A DNA stretch of 40,921 bases, taken from contig JAVBMR010000020.1 of the NCBI GenBank assembly GCA_031552235.1, positions 1 to 40,921 on the forward strand. Reading direction: 5' to 3'. Below the pieces are notes generated by a model. It saw only the letters and a list, made by a program, of their open reading frames with translations. It had not been told where the DNA came from and made no database searches. Position numbers and translations under genes: made by a program. How positions within the stretch are numbered: the stretch's first letter is position 1; every line of letters starts with the position of its first letter. Below are positions 32,754-40,421 of this stretch, one piece after another. This DNA is from WRDF01 sp031552235. Lineage in GTDB: Bacteria; Bacteroidota; Bacteroidia; Bacteroidales; Rikenellaceae.

Positions 32754-34523
32754 TTACTTCAAAAACTCCCTTGTGAGCGTCGTCGAATTGCCGGCCGAAT
32801 CGGTTACGGTCATTATCAAAGTATGTTTGCCCCCTTTATACTCGACGCGTGCAGGGTCGAAGTAGTGGGTCACGAGCCCTTTCTTACCCTGTTCGAACGC
32901 TATCCAGTGGCCATCGATAGTGGCCGTGTATGACGCCACACCGGAAAAATCGTCGGTGTTGGTAAAATAGATCGATTTAGCGGCACGCAGATCGGCCCCG
33001 GCAACGAACGACGGGCTGATGCGGGGCGGTATGGTGTCGGCCACCACGCAATATTTCCCGAATGAGCGCAGGCTGGCTTTTACCACCCCGGCCGCATACT
33101 TGCCCCCCGCGTAAGTGTACTTCGAGTTGTCCGCCGAAACCGACGCCAGGCATAGCCTGGGACGCAGGTGTTCGGGCACATCCGCCGAAGGCTTTACCGA
33201 CAGTTCGAACGCGGTGTGCAGGGGAATTTTGGCGTCGTGCAGGGTGTACACGGGCGAATAGCGTGTCATAGTTTTGGCGTTTCCGCTCACGGGCAAAGCC
33301 GGTTGGTCTTCCGACTGCGTGTAGAATATAGACTCGTACAGCGCCCCGGCCGGGATATTTATCTCCATTTCGGGAAAGCTCTGCCTGAAATTACGGCGGC
33401 AGTCCAACACGGTTCCGGCGACATCGTTGGCTGTGTAGAACTGGCTCTGTACCGTGCGCCTTTTGACGTTGAACGAAAGCGTGGACACGTTGCCGTTATC
33501 GTCGCTCGCACGTATTTCGACAGGCCTTGCCAGATCGTCGTCGAGCATTATAAGCCCGCGGTTCTTTATCGTTTTGAAAACAGGCAGCCTGTTATTCTCC
33601 TGCACGGCGAGCCTGAGCAACTGGTTGCTGTTGCCGCTCTGCATGTCGAACTGCATCAGCGAATTGACATAACGGGTATTGTCGAACGTGAAACCGTCGA
33701 GGCGGAAGCCGTATATGGCCTGCCCGTCGAGCAAAACGTCGATCCCGTAGACCCCCATAGTGTTGCTGACATCGTTCTTGCGGTCGGTCACTTCGAGGAC
33801 GAAATACCCGCGCGGCCCTATAGTTATAGTTTCCACACCGTTAAGTACGTATTTGCCTGCCGAGATATTCTTAACCCCCAGCAGCCTCGGTTTCGAACAC
33901 ACCGGCACGACGCCCACGGTATCGACCTCTATATAATAAAGGTTCACTATGCGCGGGGCGATATCGTCCTTCATCTTGAGATAACCGCGTGCGAGTACGT
34001 TGACCGGGCGCTGGGCGGCGGTTTCGCGGATCTCGAAATGGAGGTGCGGGCCTGCCGACGCCCCCGAATCTCCGGAATACCCTATCAGACTGCCCTTCTT
34101 AACCGGGAATTTATCCGCTGCCGGCCAGACGTCGGGATTGTGGTTTTTAAGCCTGTAACGTTCGTCATTGATATATTTCTCGATCTCAGGCGTGAACTTC
34201 TGGAGGTGGGCGTACACCGAGGTCGTTCCGTTGGGATGGGCGATGTAGAGCGCGCGGCCATAGCCCCACGGCGCGATGCCGATACGCGCCACATAGCCGT
34301 CGGCAACGCTGTACACCGGTATTCCCTCCACCCCCTGGGTCTTGATATCCACTCCGGAATGGAGGTGGTTCGGTCTGGTTTCGGCGAAATTGGCCGAGGG
34401 CAGCAAGGGTATCTTCATGGGCGCGGAGTAATATCCCTCGGGGACGCTTATGCTTTGTTGGGCAACGGCCGCCCGAGTTGTAAACACGGCCATCGCGGCC
34501 AGGACTACGGTTCTGTGTTTCAT
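32754..34523 (-). CDS. M23 family metallopeptidase (LytM-type)
   Basis: A 589-aa exported protein with a signal peptide (about 1-21, ending AVAQQ). The zinc peptidase domain is N-terminal (about 40-175): HSGVDI supplies His55 and Asp59, and GPHLHFEIR supplies His160 and His162, so the active site looks complete. Residues about 180-589 are a long beta-rich region without a motif I recognise, ending in an Ig-like segment (YTATIDGHWIAF, HTLIMTVTDSAGNSTTL). It probably cleaves peptidoglycan cross-bridges in the periplasm. It is a single gene flanked by repeats on both sides. Confidence 0.9.
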   Translation of the reverse strand: MKHRTVVLAAMAVFTTRAAVAQQSISVPEGYYSAPMKIPLLPSANFAETRPNHLHSGVDIKTQGVEGIPVYSVADGYVARIGIAPWGYGRALYIAHPNGTTSVYAHLQKFTPEIEKYINDERYRLKNHNPDVWPAADKFPVKKGSLIGYSGDSGASAGPHLHFEIRETAAQRPVNVLARGYLKMKDDIAPRIVNLYYIEVDTVGVVPVCSKPRLLGVKNISAGKYVLNGVETITIGPRGYFVLEVTDRKNDVSNTMGVYGIDVLLDGQAIYGFRLDGFTFDNTRYVNSLMQFDMQSGNSNQLLRLAVQENNRLPVFKTIKNRGLIMLDDDLARPVEIRASDDNGNVSTLSFNVKRRTVQSQFYTANDVAGTVLDCRRNFRQSFPEMEINIPAGALYESIFYTQSEDQPALPVSGNAKTMTRYSPVYTLHDAKIPLHTAFELSVKPSADVPEHLRPRLCLASVSADNSKYTYAGGKYAAGVVKASLRSFGKYCVVADTIPPRISPSFVAGADLRAAKSIYFTNTDDFSGVASYTATIDGHWIAFEQGKKGLVTHYFDPARVEYKGGKHTLIMTVTDSAGNSTTLTREFLK

Positions 34524-34579
34524 GGTTATTTTTAACTTTTAATCTTTAAACAGTTCAATTCCCCGCCGCTTACCACACT

Positions 34580-34733
34580 CGATAAATTCGCATTCCGCGG
34601 CTGCGGGAGTGACGCTTTCAGTGTCGAGCCACAGACGAGATATCAGCCCTCCGCGCCGGGTGGCTGCGGGCTGACGGCCTTACAAGCAAGGCCGAAACTA
34701 TAATTTCAAGCCCGGACTGGATAACACCGGAAG
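34580..34733. repeat. Composite intergenic repeat: family C copy 2 fused to family B copy 2
   Basis: GATAAATTC-CATTCCGCGGCTGCGGG (34580-34606) repeats the C element at 4.6 kb. It runs straight into the B core CAGCCCTCCGCGCCGGG-TGGCTGCGGGCTG (34644-34673). That is followed by hairpin CGGCCTT/AAGGCCG (34675-34694) and a right arm with ATAA, CAAGCCC and GGATAA as at 32.56 kb. The left terminal arm of the B element is absent. It fills the 230-nt gap between recX and the M23 gene. Confidence 0.7.
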
Positions 34734-34753
34734 TTATCGCATATACGCATTTC

Positions 34754-35260
34754 CTATTTTCTCATCACACGTTCCACCGCCGCCATAACCGCGTCGTATT
34801 CGTATCCGAGGCTCATACCGTAGCGCATCAGCTTGCCTTTCATATCATAGTTGTCGGCCGCCTTTAGCCGCTGCTTTTTCCGCGCGAGCATATCTGCCAG
34901 CCGGTCCTGCGACGCCGAACGGTCGAGGCTTCCGACCACCGACTCGATTATCTCGCGCGACACGCCCTTGGTCGAGAGCATACGCTTTATTTTATATGTA
35001 CCCCATCCGTTAAGGTTGGTCTTTTCGCGCACATAAGCCTCGGCGTAGCGGCGGTCGTCTATGAATTTCTCCTTTTCGAGCCGGGCAAGCACTTTACGGG
35101 CTTCGGCAGGCTCGACGCCCCACCCCGCCATAAGGCGCAGGGCGTCGCCGCTCGATTTCTCGCTACGGGCACACAGCCGCATAAGCGACGCCATCGCCTG
35201 CTCGGGCGTCTTTACCTTGCGCTCGCGCCGGCTGAAATCACGCTCTATCTTTTCCGGCAT
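34754..35260 (-). CDS. recX: Regulatory protein RecX
   Basis: A 168-aa modulator of RecA filaments. The three-helix RecX repeats are visible: ALRLMAGWGVEPAEARKVLARLEKEKFIDDRRYAEAYVREKTNLNGWGTYKIKRMLSTKGVSREII is the classical central core. Length is within the family range. Its start overlaps the prmC 3' end by 16 nt, so the two are cotranscribed and probably coupled. No recA is visible in the window. Confidence 0.9.
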   Translation of the reverse strand: MPEKIERDFSRRERKVKTPEQAMASLMRLCARSEKSSGDALRLMAGWGVEPAEARKVLARLEKEKFIDDRRYAEAYVREKTNLNGWGTYKIKRMLSTKGVSREIIESVVGSLDRSASQDRLADMLARKKQRLKAADNYDMKGKLMRYGMSLGYEYDAVMAAVERVMRK

Positions 35261-36156
35261 CGCACCATCCTGTTTTTACCGTTAATATCCTGCCTTACCT
35301 CAACATCCGCAAATTCAAGCCCCTCAAGCAGTTCACGCATTTCGGCAGCGAAATCCTCGTATATCTCGAAATAGAGCCGCCCACCCGACCGAAGCAGCCA
35401 CAGGGCGTGGCAGGCAATGGCACGGTAGAAAACCAAAGGATCGCCATCCGGAACAAAAAGAGCCAAGTGAGGTTCGTACTCTTTGACATTGCGGTCCATG
35501 GACGGAAGATCGTGCAGGGGAATATAAGGCGGATTGGACACTATCACATCGAACATGCCCTCACTCCACGCCCCCTCCCACTTCCCGGGTTCGGAGAGCG
35601 CGTCGGCCTTCCGGAACTCCACCGCCACGCCGTTCAACGCAGCATTCTCGCGCGCGACGGCAAGCGCCTCGTCGGATATGTCGACAGCCGTGACGGCCAC
35701 ATCGCCGGGCATCCGCTTTACCCCGGTTACTCCGGCTGTTCCGGCAGCAGCCAACGTCACCGCTATCGCCCCGCTGCCTGTTCCGATATCCAGAATTCTG
35801 GCGGCGTTGGCGGTCGAAACATTTGTGTCAGCCCGGTTCTCCCGAACCACCCACACCACCAGTTCTTCGGTTTCCGGGCGGGGTATCAGCACACCCTCGC
35901 GTACCCTGAATTCCAATCCGCAGAATTCGCACCGGCCAAGAATATACTGCACAGGGCGGCCCGAACGCAGTTCGCCCAACATTTCGGGCAGGCGTACAGG
36001 GACTGCGACCCCGGCATCGGGAGACACCAACAGGTCGCTGCGCGTGACCCCGGCCGCGCCTTCGAGCATAAGCCAGGCCACCGACATGGCCTCGCGCCCG
36101 TCGTACGCCTCCGCGGCCGCGCTATGAAAAATCTGAAAAAGTTCGTTGCGGGTCAT
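35245..36156 (-). CDS. prmC: Peptide chain release factor N5-glutamine methyltransferase
   Basis: A 303-aa SAM-dependent enzyme that methylates the GGQ glutamine of release factors. The N-terminal helical domain (1-90) with YILGRCEFCGLEFRV is followed by LIPRPETEELV, SAM motif I DIGTGSGAIAV and the catalytic VSNPPYIP motif, which binds the glutamine amide. An insert of about 10 residues after motif I (TAGVTGVKRMPGD) lengthens it slightly. The start is the ATG at 36156. Confidence 0.95.
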   Translation of the reverse strand: MTRNELFQIFHSAAAEAYDGREAMSVAWLMLEGAAGVTRSDLLVSPDAGVAVPVRLPEMLGELRSGRPVQYILGRCEFCGLEFRVREGVLIPRPETEELVVWVVRENRADTNVSTANAARILDIGTGSGAIAVTLAAAGTAGVTGVKRMPGDVAVTAVDISDEALAVARENAALNGVAVEFRKADALSEPGKWEGAWSEGMFDVIVSNPPYIPLHDLPSMDRNVKEYEPHLALFVPDGDPLVFYRAIACHALWLLRSGGRLYFEIYEDFAAEMRELLEGLEFADVEVRQDINGKNRMVRCRKR

Positions 36157-36239
36157 TGTGTCCGTTCAAGGAAAAAACAACTACTAAAGCTCCTCGAATA
36201 GCAGTCCGAAGACGGCGGAGAGGCAAAACATTTATGTCG

Positions 36240-36307
36240 CAGCCCTCCGCGTGGCGCGGCTTCGGGCTGCCGGTTCCGCTTTGCGGAACCTGATTATTTA
36301 TTAAATC
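36240..36307. repeat. Intergenic hairpin repeat, family B copy 3
   Basis: CAGCCC (36240-36245) pairs with GGGCTG (36264-36269), followed by a perfect 8-bp hairpin GGTTCCGC/GCGGAACC (36272-36290). Same order of parts as at 32.5 and 34.6 kb but with an unrelated second stem sequence. It lies in the 153-nt gap between prmC and the hypothetical gene. Confidence 0.65.
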
Positions 36308-36309
36308 CA

Positions 36310-36735
36310 CTATTCCAAACCGCGGGCATCGGCCCTCTGGGCCACTATGGTAAGGCCGCCATAAGGGTTTACCGTATACTCCCTGTCGAACACAACAGTA
36401 TTCCCGGCCATGACCTTCAGCCTCGCCGGGAAAGAGGGAGTGTCCCTGATAAGTTCCGACGCCGGAAGCGTGTTGGCCACCGCGTAGACATAGATCTCGA
36501 CATAAGCGCACCGGCCGCTCACAAGGCTCGCGGTACGGTTATTGTCATACCCTGGCGGCAGCGTACGCGCCTCGCCCCCGTACTCCAGTTCGTAGACACG
36601 CTCGGTAAAGTCGTCGAACGACACGCGCCCTCCGGCACCGTCATATCCGACAACTATCATAAACACGTTGAAACGCCAGAAATCGGGGTCGGAACACGAG
36701 AACCCGACTTCGTATTTGATTTTGTCCGACAGCAT
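36310..36735 (-). CDS. Hypothetical protein, no recognised family
   Basis: A 141-aa soluble protein without signal peptide or membrane segment. It has alternating hydrophobic strands (YEVGFSCSDPDFWRFNVFMIVVGYDG, AYVEIYVYAVANT, GNTVVFDREYTVNPYGGLTIVAQ), suggesting a small beta-sandwich. Codon use resembles its neighbours, and a good -7 element (TACATTTG) lies 17 nt before the ATG at 36735, so it is probably a real gene. It is divergent from the yceD cluster. No function is proposed. Confidence 0.65.
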   Translation of the reverse strand: MLSDKIKYEVGFSCSDPDFWRFNVFMIVVGYDGAGGRVSFDDFTERVYELEYGGEARTLPPGYDNNRTASLVSGRCAYVEIYVYAVANTLPASELIRDTPSFPARLKVMAGNTVVFDREYTVNPYGGLTIVAQRADARGLE

Positions 36736-36752
36736 ACAATATTATTCACTCA

Positions 36753-36760
36753 CAAATGTA
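36753..36760 (-). promoter_or_regulatory. -7 element for the hypothetical gene
   Basis: The minus strand reads TACATTTG, a full TAnnTTTG match, with TTG about 22 nt upstream. The leader would be about 12 nt. Confidence 0.5.
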
Positions 36761-36804
36761 TAACTAATTTTGGTATATCGGACAACCATAATTAAATGGA
36801 AAAC

Positions 36805-36835
36805 TTTGCAATTTTGTTATTATTGTATACCTTTG
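36805..36835 (+). promoter_or_regulatory. Promoter of the yceD-rpmF-plsX-fabH operon
   Basis: TTTG (36805-36808), 19 nt, then TACCTTTG (36828-36835): an exact Bacteroidetes housekeeping promoter, 21 nt before the ATG. Confidence 0.85.
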
Positions 36836-36856
36836 TGCACGACTTTTCAGAGTGTA

Positions 36857-37414
36857 ATGGACGCCCATAAACGATACGATATACATTTTAAGGGACTTGG
36901 GGCGGGCGAACACCGTTTCAGCTTCGGCGTCGACGATGAATTTTTCGCCGCATTCGAAGGCTCGGAAGTCAAAAAGGGCAACGCAACAGCGGACGTCGTC
37001 CTGCACAAAAGCGGGAGCCTGATGACGCTGGACTTCACGATAAAAGGCACGGTTACGGTAGAATGCGACAGGTGCCTGGGCGACTGCGAACTGCCTGTAG
37101 ATTTCCGCGAAACGCTGAGCGTGAGGTTCTCGGACAAAATAGCGGCAGAGCAAAGCGAGTTCGACGGGGAAGTGATGTGGATAAACACGGGCGAAAGCAC
37201 GCTGAACGTCGCGCAATATATATACGAGAGCATCGTTTTAAGCCTGCCCTACCAGAGGGTACACCCGGATGGAAAATGCGACCCGGAGATGCTCGAAAGG
37301 TTCAGCATCGTGAGCGAAGACGAGTTCGAGGAAATGGCCGCGGCGTCGGAAATGCAGAAAATGGCCGACAACCCCGAATGGGAAAAACTCAGAAAACTGA
37401 AAGAACAGCTATAA
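36857..37414 (+). CDS. YceD family protein (DUF177)
   Basis: A 185-aa protein from the ATG at 36857; an in-frame upstream extension runs through the promoter and is rejected. DUF177 hallmarks are VTVECDRCLGDCELPVD, the later YIYESIVLSLPYQRVHPDGKC, and a C-terminal NPEWEKLRKLK. The family is almost always next to rpmF and has been linked to 23S rRNA or ribosome biogenesis and to lipid-gene operons. Here it precedes rpmF-plsX-fabH in exactly that order. Four cysteines (CxxC, C...C) could bind a metal. Confidence 0.9.
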   Translation: MDAHKRYDIHFKGLGAGEHRFSFGVDDEFFAAFEGSEVKKGNATADVVLHKSGSLMTLDFTIKGTVTVECDRCLGDCELPVDFRETLSVRFSDKIAAEQSEFDGEVMWINTGESTLNVAQYIYESIVLSLPYQRVHPDGKCDPEMLERFSIVSEDEFEEMAAASEMQKMADNPEWEKLRKLKEQL

Positions 37415-37500
37415 CCGCGGCGGCAGGGAAAGGTTAAGTCCACGCAAGCCGCAAGCAAACGAATATAAGACAACTAAGTACATTATAATAACGAACAAAA

Positions 37501-37683
37501 ATGGCACATCCTAAACACAAGGTCTCATCGACCAGAAGGGACAAAAGAAGGACGCACGACAAAGCAGTAGCACCCACTATCGCGGCTTGCTCGAACTGCG
37601 GAACAGCAGTACTCTACCACAGGGTATGTCCGGAGTGCGGATTCTACCGCGGTAAACTCGCAATCGAGAAAAAAGCGGAGTAA
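37501..37683 (+). CDS. rpmF: 50S ribosomal protein L32
   Basis: A 60-aa bL32. MAHPKHKVSSTRRDKRRTHDK is the conserved basic N-terminus, followed by a zinc ribbon CSNCG...CPECG, so this is the zinc-binding (C+) form. It is second in the yceD operon with an 86-nt gap; plsX starts 42 nt after it. Confidence 0.97.
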   Translation: MAHPKHKVSSTRRDKRRTHDKAVAPTIAACSNCGTAVLYHRVCPECGFYRGKLAIEKKAE

Positions 37684-37725
37684 TTCTGTAAAGGCCGCGG
37701 CTAAGGTCAACCCAGAAACCGGAAT

Positions 37726-38670
37726 ATGCTTAAAATCGGAATAGATGCGATGGGCGGGGACTATGCTCCCTCAGCTGTCATAAAAGGCGCGATACTGGCC
37801 CTGCCGGAACTCGCCGATGGCAGCAAATTAGTATTGTTCGGCGACCAGGAACAGATTGAGAACGAACTCTCGGCAGAGAGGGCGGACAAATCGCGTTTCG
37901 AGATCGTACACACCACCGAAGTGATCGGGATGGGCGACCATCCGGCCCAGGCATTTATCAAAAAGAACGATTCGAGCATCAGCGTCGGTTTCCGGCACCT
38001 TCAGGAAAAACTCGTCGACGGATTTGCGAGCGCCGGGAGTACAGGCGCGATGATGGTCGGAAGCATGCAGATAGCCAAGCAGATAGAAGGCATTATCCGC
38101 CCTGCTATTTCGGCGAATATCGCAACGCTCAACGGCAAATCATTCCTGCTCCTCGATGTGGGGCTTAACGTAGACACAAAACCCGACGTCCTGTACCAGT
38201 ACGGCGTCATTGGCAACGCATATGCGCAGACCGTCATGAAGATAAAGGAACCGCGCGTGGCTCTGCTCAGTATCGGAGAGGAAAAGGAAAAAGGCAACAT
38301 AGCCTCCAAAGCCGCCTATGAACTGATGGAAGAGGCGGGCGCGTTCAATTTCGTCGGCAATATCGAATCGAAACAGATATTCACCGGCGAACTCGCAGAT
38401 GTGGTCGTTTGCGACGGGTTCGTGGGCAACGTGATCCTCAAGGAAGCCGAAGGTTTCTATGAAATAGCCAAAGCGCAGGGCGTTAAAAGCAAATATATCG
38501 ACAACCTGAACTACGAGATTGTGGGTGGTACGCCGGTATTGGGAATCAACCACGTGGTAGTAGTCGGACACGGCTGTTCCAGCCCGCTGGCAATCAAGAA
38601 TATGATACTTCAGACCGAGAAAACCATACGCGGAGGACTGGTCGAAAAGTTACGCGAAATTTTTAACTAA
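37726..38670 (+). CDS. plsX: Phosphate acyltransferase PlsX
   Basis: A 314-aa enzyme converting acyl-ACP and phosphate to acyl-phosphate for phosphatidic acid synthesis. It begins KIGIDAMGGDYAPSAVIKGA and carries SAGSTGAMM (about 101-109), LLDVGLNVDTKP and VVCDGFVGNVILK, all PlsX signatures. Its TAA stop overlaps the fabH ATG by one base (TAATG), so the genes are coupled. It is peripheral-membrane by family. Confidence 0.97.
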   Translation: MLKIGIDAMGGDYAPSAVIKGAILALPELADGSKLVLFGDQEQIENELSAERADKSRFEIVHTTEVIGMGDHPAQAFIKKNDSSISVGFRHLQEKLVDGFASAGSTGAMMVGSMQIAKQIEGIIRPAISANIATLNGKSFLLLDVGLNVDTKPDVLYQYGVIGNAYAQTVMKIKEPRVALLSIGEEKEKGNIASKAAYELMEEAGAFNFVGNIESKQIFTGELADVVVCDGFVGNVILKEAEGFYEIAKAQGVKSKYIDNLNYEIVGGTPVLGINHVVVVGHGCSSPLAIKNMILQTEKTIRGGLVEKLREIFN

Positions 38671-39680
38671 TGGGAAAGATCACGGCCGCAATCACAGGTG
38701 TAGGCGCGTACCTGCCTGAGTATATCCTCGACAACGAAGAACTCAGCCGCATGGTAGACACCAACGATGAATGGATTATGACCCGCATAGGGATCAAAAC
38801 ACGCCATATATTAAAAGGCGAAGGCCTCGGTACGTCATACCTGGGACAGCACGCCGTGAAAGACCTTCTCGAAAAGACCGACACCGACCCTTTGAGCGTC
38901 GAGGTGGTTATCTGCGCAACGTCTACGCCCGACATGTTCTTCCCCTCGACAGCCAACCTGATCGCGTACAAATCGGGCATGAAGAACGCTTTCGGTTTCG
39001 ACCTTGCGGCGGCATGCAGCGGATTCCTTTTCGCGCTTACCACCGCCTCGAAAATGATCGAAAGCGGAGCATACAAAAAGATAGTCGTGGTCGGGGCGGA
39101 CAAAATGTCGTCTATCGTCGACTACGAAGACCGCAACACATGCCCTATCTTCGGCGACGGCGCCGGCGCGGTACTCCTTGAACCCAACAAGGAAGGGTTG
39201 GGTATGATAGACGCCGAACTCCATTCGGACGGCGGCGGGGCAGTACACCTCTACATGCAGGGCGGAGGCTCGGCATACCCGGCGACGGCGGAAACAGTGG
39301 CCAAAAGGATGCACTTCGTACATCAGGACGGCAAGCAGGTATTCAAAGCCGCCGTGTCGAACATGGCCGACGTCGCGGAACACGTCATGAAAAGGAACAA
39401 ACTTTCGGCTGAAGATATAACGTTCCTTGTACCGCACCAGGCCAATATGCGCATCATAGAGGCGACGGCCAACCGCATCGGGTTGCCCAGGGAAAAATGC
39501 ATGATCAACATCGAGAAATACGGCAACACGACCGCCGCTACCCTTCCCCTCTGCCTCTGGGATTACGAAAGCAGGCTCAAGAAGGGCGACAATATACTCT
39601 TTGCAACTTTCGGCGGAGGCTATACATGGGGATCGGGATACCTCAAATGGGCATACGACGGGGGCGATTTCTCGAAGTAG
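38670..39680 (+). CDS. fabH: 3-oxoacyl-ACP synthase III (KAS III)
   Basis: A 336-aa enzyme that condenses an acyl-CoA with malonyl-ACP to start fatty-acid synthesis. The catalytic triad is visible: Cys116 in DLAAACSGF, His in VPHQANMRI (about residue 255), and Asn in KYGNTTAATLPL. The C-terminal glycine-rich GGGYTWGSGYLKW is typical. Bacteroidetes often have two FabH; this is the one in the plsX operon. No clear terminator follows; AAGCC/GGCTT (39721-39737) is weak. Confidence 0.96.
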   Translation: MGKITAAITGVGAYLPEYILDNEELSRMVDTNDEWIMTRIGIKTRHILKGEGLGTSYLGQHAVKDLLEKTDTDPLSVEVVICATSTPDMFFPSTANLIAYKSGMKNAFGFDLAAACSGFLFALTTASKMIESGAYKKIVVVGADKMSSIVDYEDRNTCPIFGDGAGAVLLEPNKEGLGMIDAELHSDGGGAVHLYMQGGGSAYPATAETVAKRMHFVHQDGKQVFKAAVSNMADVAEHVMKRNKLSAEDITFLVPHQANMRIIEATANRIGLPREKCMINIEKYGNTTAATLPLCLWDYESRLKKGDNILFATFGGGYTWGSGYLKWAYDGGDFSK

Positions 39681-39752
39681 AATAAGAGGGCAAGGTTCTC
39701 GGCCCAAAGCACAAAAAACCAAGCCAATCAAAGGCTTACAGAATAAAAAACT

Positions 39753-39795
39753 GGCCTTGTAGTTCAAGGGATAGAACGGAAGTTTCCTAAACGGA
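39753..39795 (+). pseudogene. Truncated tRNA-Arg copy (5' half)
   Basis: GGCCTTG-TA-GTTC-AAGGGATA-GAAC, then an anticodon loop TTCCTAA. About 30 of 34 bases in the D-arm to anticodon-loop region match the intact tRNA 194 nt downstream. The anticodon stem is broken (GAAGT against ACGGA), and the T-arm and 3' acceptor strand are replaced by unrelated AT-rich sequence. It is a likely relic of duplication or of integration at a tRNA gene. Confidence 0.75.
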
Positions 39796-39946
39796 AACAC
39801 TTTGTGACACTTTTTGGAACTTAATGATAAATATCAAGGCAATTACCTGAAGACTAGATGAATAGCAAGATAAATAAACTTTTTTAGTGTAAGCATATAT
39901 TTAGACGGCACTGAGCTAAGGTAACTATTTAAATAAACACTGTAAT

Positions 39947-40018
39947 GGCCTCATAGTTCAAGGGATAGAACGTTAGTTTCCTAAACTGAAAATTCTGGTT
40001 CGAGTCCAGGTGAGGCTA
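39947..40018 (+). tRNA. tRNA-Arg (anticodon CCU)
   Basis: A full 72-nt cloverleaf: acceptor GGCCTCA/TGAGGCT (G1-U72 wobble), D-stem GTTC/GAAC, anticodon stem TTAGT/ACTGA with loop TTCCTAA giving CCU, 4-nt variable loop, T-stem TCTGG/CCAGG with loop TTCGAGT, discriminator A. The 3' CCA is not encoded (ACA follows). It reads AGG codons. Confidence 0.93.
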
Positions 40019-40020
40019 CA

Positions 40021-40059
40021 AGAAGGGGGGGGATTTTTATCTTCCCTTCTTTGTTTTTT
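40021..40059 (+). terminator. Terminator after tRNA-Arg
   Basis: AGAAGGG (40021-40027) pairs with CCCTTCT (40044-40050), followed by TTGTTTTTT. Confidence 0.75.
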
Positions 40060-40182
40060 ATCTTTGTGTCAGGATGTTGAAGGGGAAGCAGGCTCTGCTG
40101 AGGAGCAATCTGTCAGCAATAAACATCCTGACGGTACGCAGTAATGCTACTTTGGGAGGCGGACATTCCGCCTCTCTTTTTG
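40059..40182 (+). ncRNA. Candidate small structured RNA with own promoter element and terminator
   Basis: TATCTTTG (40059-40066) is a consensus -7. An 11-bp inverted repeat GTCAGGATGTT (40068-40078)/AACATCCTGAC (40122-40132) encloses a small hairpin AGCAG-GCT-CTGCT. The region ends in a textbook terminator GAGGCGGA-CAT-TCCGCCTC-TCTTTTT (40156-40181). A transcript from about 40072 would be about 110 nt. No open frame fits. The -33 element is not clear. Identity is unknown. Confidence 0.5.
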
Positions 40183-40226
40183 TATTACTGATACTGTTGT
40201 ATGGCTAAGAAAACCTAATCCTAAAT

Positions 40227-40389
40227 CCTATGGTAAACAGCCTTTCCATAGCAGACCACTCGTAATCGAGGGCTGCAAGTTCCTTTATAAGTTCACATAG
40301 GCGAGAGTCACATTCTATTCTGAGCAGACTTCAAAGCTGCATGCTATGGATAGTGGTTTCTCTCGTGAAAAAGCTGTTTACACTATAGG
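40227..40389 (-). other. Structured non-coding flank of the IS110-family element
   Basis: CCTATGGTAAACAGC (40227-40241) and GCTGTTTACACTATAGG (40373-40389) form a long imperfect inverted repeat. Inside, TCCATAGCA (40245-40253) pairs with TGCTATGGA (40342-40350). An alternative hairpin CTATGG/CCATAG (40228-40251) competes with it. The region starts 32 nt beyond the transposase stop on its 3' side. IS110-family elements encode a bridge RNA in one non-coding end (3' of the gene in the IS1111 group). This could be such a region or its remnant, unproven. Confidence 0.4.
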
Positions 40390-40421
40390 ATCGTATGTTA
40401 TTGGACAACACATGGTACATA

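Noticed and set aside
40063..40110. Resemblance to bacterial SRP RNA (GTCAGG..GAAGG..AAGCAG in order)
   Set aside because: Spacing differs from the conserved tip, the sequences that should pair outside it do not, and the same bases form a better 11-bp stem with 40122-40132.
40205..40325. Short minus-strand frame ending LFTIGFRIRFS beyond the IS110 gene
   Set aside because: About 40 codons with no start codon other than an internal ATG; probably chance or an undatable fossil.
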